Positions 59,249 through 64,000 of a DNA stretch of 64,000 bases are shown here, in pieces. This DNA is from Thermostichus sp047461615 (GTDB taxonomy: Bacteria; Cyanobacteriota; Cyanobacteriia; Thermostichales; Thermostichaceae). Below the pieces are notes generated by a model. The model was not told the origin of the DNA, made no database searches, and saw only the letters and a list, made by a program, of their open reading frames with translations. The position numbers and the translations under genes were made by a program. The stretch covers positions 62,001 to 126,000 of the forward strand of contig NZ_JANSHI010000007.1 in NCBI RefSeq assembly GCF_047461615.1, written 5' to 3'. Position 1 is the stretch's first letter, and every line of letters begins with the position of its first letter.

Positions 59249-60277
59249 CTAGTCCTCGTTCGCGACAGCGGTGCGGCAGCGCTCCATCAGGTAGCAGAGG
59301 CAATCTTGGCGGATGATATGGCTATTGAGGGTGAGCATGGCTGGCACAAGAGGCACACGGGTGCGAATTTCCCCATCCTGGGCATAGAAAAAGCGCTCCG
59401 CCACATTTTGGCCTTGCTCATCTTGCACCTCCAGGTAGAAACCGTTGGTGGTCCATCCAATGCAGGTGTGGGGAGGTACCTCCCGAAAGTTAAGCAGATC
59501 CAAGTTGGGGGGAAAGCGCAGGTGTGGCTGGGATCCCTGCGGCTTGCCCTCTTCTTCCCCAAAGCTAAAGCTCACCTCTTCCGGGATCCTGACAATGGCG
59601 ATGCTGTGAAAGAGGTCGATGTCTTGTCTAAGGACGGGGCGCTGCGGGATGGCCGAAAGATGAAGACAGGCTTGCAGAAATGCGTAGGCATGCTGGGTGC
59701 CGTAGGGCTGATCCGGCTTGCCGCACTCCAGGGTCACTGCCGGGCAGAAGCGCCCAAAGGCCATGCTCTGCACGCCTTCCGGGCGCCTGAAGTAGAGGAC
59801 AGTGCGACCAAACAAGGTGGCCAGGTGCAAGGTGGAAGGATCTAGGTAATTGACACAGGCGTAATGGGGGTTGGTGCCCGTGTTGTTGTGGATGTCAACG
59901 CTGGCAAAGACGCCGCGTTGCCGCATCTGCCGCAAAACCGCCTCGGCCATGGCATGCTCGGGGGTGGAGCCGGGGCCCCAAATGCGGTTGTAGTCTGGCT
60001 GGCCGTCCAGGCGCCGCTGCCCATAGCGAGCAGCCCGTACATTGCCGATGAAGAGGGACAGGGAACGGGGCAGTTCTCGCTCGCGGTAGCAGCGCAGAAG
60101 CTGTCGCACTGCCTGCCAACCAGTGGTTTCGTTGCCGTGCAGCAGGACGGACACAAACAAGGGGGGATCCCGCCGCCCCGCCAGATGGATGAGGGTTGGC
60201 CCGCCCAAGCGGTCGTAGAGTTGATGAGCTTCTAAATCTAGGAGTTGATCCGGCAGGTGGTCGAGAACGGTAAGCAT
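59249..60277 (-). CDS. Aspartoacylase / succinylglutamate desuccinylase family
   Basis: 342 residues. Zinc carboxypeptidase-fold (M14) deacylase. Zinc ligands in VLLHGNETTG (His, Glu) and SVDIHNNTG (His), catalytic Glu in AVTLECGKP. N-terminal block GGPTLIHLAGRRDPPLF and C-terminal beta domain (EVPPHTCIGWTTNGFYLEVQDE). Substrate may be an N-acyl amino acid. After the TAG the same frame runs on for 32 sense codons. ATG at 60277. Confidence 0.85.
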   Translation of the reverse strand: MLTVLDHLPDQLLDLEAHQLYDRLGGPTLIHLAGRRDPPLFVSVLLHGNETTGWQAVRQLLRCYRERELPRSLSLFIGNVRAARYGQRRLDGQPDYNRIWGPGSTPEHAMAEAVLRQMRQRGVFASVDIHNNTGTNPHYACVNYLDPSTLHLATLFGRTVLYFRRPEGVQSMAFGRFCPAVTLECGKPDQPYGTQHAYAFLQACLHLSAIPQRPVLRQDIDLFHSIAIVRIPEEVSFSFGEEEGKPQGSQPHLRFPPNLDLLNFREVPPHTCIGWTTNGFYLEVQDEQGQNVAERFFYAQDGEIRTRVPLVPAMLTLNSHIIRQDCLCYLMERCRTAVANED

Positions 60278-60402
60278 AAGGGTTGGGCAAGCACTTCAAC
60301 GCAAACCCTTGGCTGCTCAGGAGCAGAAATGAACAACTGGCTGCCGTGCTGGTGGCTTGGGTCGTCGCCCTGCCCTTTGAGAAGGCATCCCCCCCTCCCA
60401 AG

Positions 60403-60428
60403 CTGGGCAAGGGATCCGTCTTGCCCAG
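60403..60428. repeat. 9-bp perfect hairpin downstream of the GCS2 relic
   Basis: CTGGGCAAG (60403-60411) pairs with CTTGCCCAG (60420-60428) around an 8-base loop that contains GGATCC. It lies 34 bases past the end of the pseudogene on the minus strand. No T-run, so terminator activity is uncertain. The rest of 60278-60461 holds no gene I can support. Confidence 0.4.
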
Positions 60429-60461
60429 GGGGATCCCCTGCCATACGGGGAGGGCGCTTTC

Positions 60462-60927
60462 CTAGTCGAGATCCCAAGTGTGTACCGGCTGACCTTGCCG
60501 CTGCCGTTCCCAGTAGGCACAGGTCAATTGTTGCATATCTTTACCATGCTGGGGACGTAGCGCCACTGCCAGGTGGCCCCATTTTGCAGCTCTTGCTGCA
60601 ACTGCCGCAGAGCCGAGCTGACCAAAACCTGGGGCCGACTGTTGATCTCGATGTTGAAGCGGGCCAGTTCCGGCACCACCAGCGGATTGTTCACGGCCTC
60701 CAGGTAGGCTGAGTTAATCGGGGCTGGATCTCCCTGGGGGTGACCAGCCAGGCTTCCAGCTCAAACCCGCCCACCGGGGATCCCTGGGCAGAAGGCCGGC
60801 AAATGGGATCCAGCCCCGGCACACCGGCGAGCCAGCGGTCGAGCAAATCCGTTTCTTGCTGCAGCCGAGCTTTGAACTCGGCAAAGTCTTCGTCGCTAAA
60901 ACTCAGGCAGGTGATCTACTGGCCCAT
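60462..60927 (-). pseudogene. Collapsed GCS2-family (glutamate-cysteine ligase-like) gene
   Basis: Reads ATG GGC CAG then TAG at 60916-60918, followed by ITCLSFSDEDFAEFKARL, ETDLLDRWLAGVPG and GGFELEAWLVTP in the same frame. After a one-base shift comes DPAPINSAYLEAVNNPLV, VPELARFNIEINSRPQVL, ALRQLQQELQNGATW, and then a jump to the C-terminal end ERQRQGQPVHTWDLD. The blocks match the N terminus and extreme C terminus of the GCS2 family (about 350-400 residues in full), so a large internal deletion, a nonsense codon and a frameshift are all present. Function is lost. Confidence 0.72.
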
Positions 60928-61066
60928 CGGGTCAACTCCGCGGCTTTTGATAAGACCACCGTATCGCTGCTGCCAGGGATCCCGGGGTAGGACAGTTTAC
61001 CGCTGTTGCCTCCTGGCCAGCTCTAGCCTATGGTTGCTGGCTGGATATCCCAGGGCACTTGGCTGT
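60928..61066. other. Short spacer upstream of the GCS2 relic
   Basis: 139 bases between the relic start and the tldD-family stop. Contains a GGGATCCC at about 60977 and no gene or RNA I recognise. Confidence 0.4.
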
Positions 61067-62419
61067 CTAGCCTGCTGTTATCGAGACATCTTCGATGCGC
61101 AGGGCAGGAAAGGCAGCCGTGCCGTTGAAGACAGTTACTTCCTGGGAGATGGCAGAGATATTGCGCAAACAGTCGTAGAGGTTGCCGGCAATGGTGGTCT
61201 CCAAGATGGGGCGCTTCTCGCCACCTTTGACCAAGAAGCCCCCCTTTACTACCCCAGAGAAATCTCCTGTGATGGGGTTGCTGCTGCCAGAAAGCCGGGT
61301 GACGATGATGCCCCGCTCCATCGCGTACAACTCCGCCAGGGGCGTTGTCCCTGGAGCCAAGCTCAGACAGGCCGGCCCCACTCCTGGCAAGCTGCCCGCT
61401 CCGCCTGTGGCATGGCCATTGGAGGGAACGCCGGCAGCCCGGCCCTCGTAGCTGTTGTACATGAAGTTGCAGAGGATCCCTTCGTGGATTAGGGGGGTGA
61501 CTTGGCGGGGGATCCCCTCGCGGTCAAAGGGCTCGATGAGGTAGCCAGGCAAGCCCAGGCCTTCCGAAACCAGCGTCAACAGAGGGCTGGCGATAAGGGA
61601 TCCCATCTTCTGCGCCAGGGGGCTTTTGCCTTTGCGCACTGCATCCGCCCCCAGCACAAAGAGGAGGTCTCCCAGAAACTCCTCCACCACATCCGGCGGC
61701 AGGACGATGGGGCCACGAAAACTCTCTCCCTTGCTAGCCCCCAGGGCCCCCACGCACTTTTGCACAAAGCGATCAAAAGCTCGCTCTAGGGCCGGCACTA
61801 GATCCGCCCGCTTCTGGACGCTGTCGCCGTCGTAGGCAAAGCTGCCTACCTCATCCCCATCGATGGCCATGCCAAATAGGGATCCGCCCGCCTCAACGCT
61901 GTGGTAGTTGGCGCGGATGCCGGTGGAAGAAGCAATGGCCACGGTATCCTCTTCCACACTGAAGGAGCCGCTGTCGATGGTGATGCGCGGGTCTTTGGAG
62001 CGCACCCACTCCACCAGTTGGGATCCCAGTTGCGTCAGCTCGGCAGCATCCAGCTCCAGCAGGCCTGGGTCAAGGGCAAAGGGCACCTGGGGTAGAGGCT
62101 GGGGATCCGGCAGGCCGTTGAGGGGATCCGCCGGCGAAGCCTTGGCCATGGCCACCGCCTCAGCTGCTGTTTCGGCCAGATCCTCTGGGCGGTTGGAGGT
62201 GGCAAAGCCCAGCCTGCCGCCACAGAAAACCCGAATGCCAAACAGGGTTTCACAGCTAGTGCGAACTAGGTTGAGGTCATTTTTCTCAAAAGTGACTTCC
62301 GTCTCGCGGCCTGAGTTGGCAAACACCTCGGCTTGGTCAGCGCCGGCAGCCAAGGCTTTTTGCACACCCTGTTCGCAGAGATCTAGCAAGTTTTCGGGGG
62401 AAATAACAGAGCCGGGCAT
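61067..62419 (-). CDS. TldD/PmbA-family metallopeptidase-like protein
   Basis: 450 residues from ATG at 62419 (a TTG at 62434 is possible). PmbA/TldE-like half of the TldD/TldE system: GADQAEVFANSGRETEVTFEKNDL near the N terminus, RVFCGGRLGFA, RGPIVLPPDVVEEFLG, and C-terminal PGTTPLAELYAMERGIIVTRLSG with NPITGDFSG. The HExxxH metal motif of TldD is absent, so it is the non-catalytic PmbA-type partner. In E. coli the pair trims microcin and handles CcdA; cyanobacterial role unknown. No TldD is in the window. Confidence 0.87.
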   Translation of the reverse strand: MPGSVISPENLLDLCEQGVQKALAAGADQAEVFANSGRETEVTFEKNDLNLVRTSCETLFGIRVFCGGRLGFATSNRPEDLAETAAEAVAMAKASPADPLNGLPDPQPLPQVPFALDPGLLELDAAELTQLGSQLVEWVRSKDPRITIDSGSFSVEEDTVAIASSTGIRANYHSVEAGGSLFGMAIDGDEVGSFAYDGDSVQKRADLVPALERAFDRFVQKCVGALGASKGESFRGPIVLPPDVVEEFLGDLLFVLGADAVRKGKSPLAQKMGSLIASPLLTLVSEGLGLPGYLIEPFDREGIPRQVTPLIHEGILCNFMYNSYEGRAAGVPSNGHATGGAGSLPGVGPACLSLAPGTTPLAELYAMERGIIVTRLSGSSNPITGDFSGVVKGGFLVKGGEKRPILETTIAGNLYDCLRNISAISQEVTVFNGTAAFPALRIEDVSITAG

Positions 62420-62512
62420 GGCTGAGAGGGGCAAGAGAACAGTTCTATTATCAACCTAGGGCCAAGATCTCGCTCAGGGGCAGGAGACAAGCCCTCCCTC
62501 AGGCGGCGGCCC

Positions 62513-62920
62513 CTACTCCAGCGGCTGATCCGAAAAAAGCAGGGGAGCGATATTGGCCGCCTGGTTGAGCGGGATCTCGTCGTGGATGGCGTACTGGTAA
62601 AACTGGTCTATGCGCCGGCACAGGCCCTCTGGGGTTAAGGCCTGCACGTTGGAGCTGATGATGTAGCTCTGGGCAGGAGAGGTTCGGAACGCCTGAAAGG
62701 CTTTGCGACAAAACGCCTGCTTGGCTTCGGGATCGGCCTGGCGCCACTCCGGCCCCGTTAGTTTGCCAGATAGTCCTGGCTCAGTTGCTGCCCAAGCGCT
62801 GGACGCGACCCAGGGCAGTCCCGTGCCCAAAACCAGACACGCCAGGAGGAGCAATAGAAGTCTCGCTTTCAGAAGCACCTGCTGCCAAAAGAGCCACAGC
62901 GGTTGCCCATGTTGCACCAT
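62513..62920 (-). CDS. Secreted hypothetical protein
   Basis: 135 residues with a clear signal peptide: KARLLLLLLACLVLGTGLPWVASSAWA, cleavage after about residue 44. The mature part is helical (DPEAKQAFCRKAFQAFRTSPAQSYI, GLCRRIDQFYQYAIHDEIPLNQAANIAPLLF) with two Cys. Not recognised; looks like the small thylakoid-lumen or periplasmic proteins of cyanobacteria. ATG at 62920. Confidence 0.7.
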   Translation of the reverse strand: MVQHGQPLWLFWQQVLLKARLLLLLLACLVLGTGLPWVASSAWAATEPGLSGKLTGPEWRQADPEAKQAFCRKAFQAFRTSPAQSYIISSNVQALTPEGLCRRIDQFYQYAIHDEIPLNQAANIAPLLFSDQPLE

Positions 62921-63027
62921 CGTTGGATAGGCTAGGGGGTAAATTGGAATGCCAGAGCACTTCTAGCCATCCTACCGCTCCTCGCTCGCCCCCAGGCAGC
63001 GGTAGGGTAGCAGCCAGTCCTCAACCC

Positions 63028-63321
63028 ATGGCCCGTAGCAGACCCCGCCGAAAGCAGCGCTTTCCCCACCTCCTCGGCTCCAAGTGGACTTCGGTTCAGC
63101 CTGTGCTGGGCTGGCGACATTTTCAGGTTACCGCTCGCCAAGAGGGGGAAGGGGGGGTAGTGTTTGCCGAGCTCAAGGCCGTCTGCGATCCCCAGGTGCG
63201 CCTCTGGGTCAACGCGGCCACCCTGAAGAACCGGGATCTCTGGCAGCCGGGCTGGACGCCGCTGGAAGGGGGGCTTTCCTGCGGGCGGCAGGATCCCCTT
63301 CTGGACAGGGCTGGGGGATAG
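63028..63321 (+). CDS. Trp-rich TIGR02450 family protein
   Basis: 97 residues from ATG at 63028; the frame opens further upstream but the family core begins here. Core: LLGSKWTSVQPVLGWRHFQVT, AELKAVCDPQVRLWVNAATLKNRDLWQPGWTPL, matching the small Trp-rich family seen in cyanobacteria and proteobacteria. Basic N terminus (ARSRPRRKQR). Unknown function. Confidence 0.75.
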   Translation: MARSRPRRKQRFPHLLGSKWTSVQPVLGWRHFQVTARQEGEGGVVFAELKAVCDPQVRLWVNAATLKNRDLWQPGWTPLEGGLSCGRQDPLLDRAGG

Positions 63322-63411
63322 TTTCTCTCAAGCTGGGGCTCAGGGATCGATTAGGATCACCTCTCTAGTGTGGTGTATTTTAATTCGGAAGCTTGAGGAG
63401 AAGAAAGCGAG

Positions 63412-63573
63412 ATGGCCAGATGTGACGTTTGCGGAAAAGATCTTAGCTACAGCGATTATCAGTGGGCCAAGCGCTGCGCCAATCCCTACGGGAAGTCTCA
63501 CCTCATCTGCTTCGACTGCTACAGTGGTTCGTCTTGTCCCATCTGCTATTCCCCTCTGGAGCTGGCAGAATAG
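63412..63573 (+). CDS. 53-residue zinc-finger-like protein
   Basis: ATG at 63412 with GAGGAG 11 bases upstream. 53 residues with eight Cys: CDVC, a lone Cys in RCANPYG, CFDC and CPIC, so two zinc knuckles or a treble clef are likely. Reads MARCDVCGKDLSYSDYQWAK at the start. Conserved-looking small cyanobacterial protein; function unknown. Followed 69 bases later by ispF. Confidence 0.65.
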   Translation: MARCDVCGKDLSYSDYQWAKRCANPYGKSHLICFDCYSGSSCPICYSPLELAE

Positions 63574-63642
63574 AAAGAGGCGTTCTCAAAAGCTGCTTGT
63601 CGGTTACTCGACTCCCATCCCCCTAGCTCCTCGGAGGGGGCG

Positions 63643-64000
63643 ATGGTCGACAAGGGTCTCGATGGTTTTCCCAAGGGAGCCGGAAAAGTGCGCATTGGCC
63701 AGGGCTACGACATCCACCGCCTCGTCGAGGGGCGCCCCTTGATCTTAGGCGGGATCCAGATCCCCTACGAAAAGGGGCTGCTGGGCCACAGTGACGCCGA
63801 CGTGCTCACCCACGCCATCATGGACGCCCTCCTGGGAGCTGCCGCCCTGCGGGATATCGGCTACTACTTTCCCCCGGAAGAGGAGCGCTGGAAAGGCGCA
63901 GACAGCATGCTTCTCTTGCAGCAGGTGGTGCAATGGGTGGGCCAAGAGGGCTGGCGCATCGCCAACGTCGATAGCGTCGTGGTAGCGGAGCAGCCCAAGC
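63643..64000 (+). CDS. ispF: 2-C-methyl-D-erythritol 2,4-cyclodiphosphate synthase (3' partial)
   Basis: 119 codons before the window ends. Fifth step of the MEP isoprenoid pathway. Metal ligands in GYDIHRL (Asp, His) and a HSDADVLTHAIMDALLGAAALRDIG block are diagnostic. ATG at 63643 is preceded by GGAGGGGG; it adds 15 residues before the usual start RIGQGYD. About 45 residues remain beyond the window. Confidence 0.94.
   Translation, partial: MVDKGLDGFPKGAGKVRIGQGYDIHRLVEGRPLILGGIQIPYEKGLLGHSDADVLTHAIMDALLGAAALRDIGYYFPPEEERWKGADSMLLLQQVVQWVGQEGWRIANVDSVVVAEQPK

Noticed and set aside
1..64000. CRISPR array, tRNA or rRNA genes
   Set aside because: No direct repeats with spacers were seen, and no cloverleaf with a GTTCRA-type T-loop arm could be built. 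The GAACCTC near 25855 belongs to a small hairpin in the IS remnant.

Overview
The window reads as a piece of a thermophilic, hot-spring type unicellular cyanobacterium (Synechococcus-like). Cyanobacterial markers are PetN of the cytochrome b6f complex, a CpcT/CpeT phycobiliprotein lyase, a J-domain/DUF3143 pair, PRC-barrel and pentapeptide proteins and the MEP isoprenoid genes ispH and ispF. The DNA is GC-rich and dotted with the octamer GGGATCCC and its GGATCC core, while the usual cyanobacterial HIP1 octamer GCGATCGC was seen only about twice. From memory this palindrome habit fits the Yellowstone JA-3-3Ab / JA-2-3B'a lineage; that is an inference, not a search result. A run of exactly 100 N (34740-34839) marks a scaffold join, so this is a draft assembly and the order across that point is not proven.

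Layout. 1-10300: mixed housekeeping genes (FHA-GGDEF diguanylate cyclase, gcvH, alpha/beta hydrolase, gpsA, a CheY-like regulator, cobalamin genes cbiA and cobO, metK) and a large degenerate helicase/AddB-like protein. 10672-22777: one long ribosomal-protein operon rplC-D-W-B-rpsS-rplV-rpsC-rplP-rpmC-rpsQ-rplN-X-E-rpsH-rplF-R-rpsE-rplO-secY-adk-map-infA, with many 1-4 base stop/start overlaps. It lacks rpsJ at the front and rpmJ-rpsM-rpsK-rpoA-rplQ at the back. 22936-34450: envelope and metabolic genes (PRC-barrel protein, GT4 glycosyltransferase, Tat-type Rieske protein, a GlmU carrying an extra C-terminal PPC/DUF296 domain, pentapeptide protein, LapA-like protein, ispH, AEC transporter, a DinG-like protein with a ruined Walker A, YgfZ), plus a transposase-less IS200/IS605-type remnant at about 25741-26000. 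34450-37656: HNH nuclease, the assembly gap, and a bacterial dynamin-like GTPase in lower-GC DNA nearly free of GGATCC.

37756-50000: atypical SDR, CsgG-like protein, rpmF, J-domain and DUF3143 proteins, gloB, cpcT, rlmN, then a multi-frameshifted hybrid-type histidine kinase pseudogene, a redoxin, tatD, a 54-residue membrane protein and petN. 50000-64000: comEC interrupted by an in-frame TAG, prepilin peptidase pilD, a DciA (DUF721) protein with a zinc ribbon, an MscS channel, uvrB, an acidic HTH protein, an aspartoacylase-family enzyme, a collapsed GCS2-family pseudogene, a PmbA/TldD peptidase, small secreted, Trp-rich and zinc-finger proteins, and the start of ispF, which runs off the right edge.

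Most of the window is ordinary vertically inherited sequence. The notable signals are gene decay (histidine kinase, comEC tail, GCS2 relic, two ATPase-dead helicase-like proteins), a domain fusion on GlmU, a miniature IS, the dynamin island, tandem hairpins ahead of rplC, and four convergent gene pairs whose stop codons share the same CTAG tetranucleotide. I found no CRISPR array, tRNA, rRNA, phage or complete IS, and nothing I would call a wholly new defence or metabolic system.
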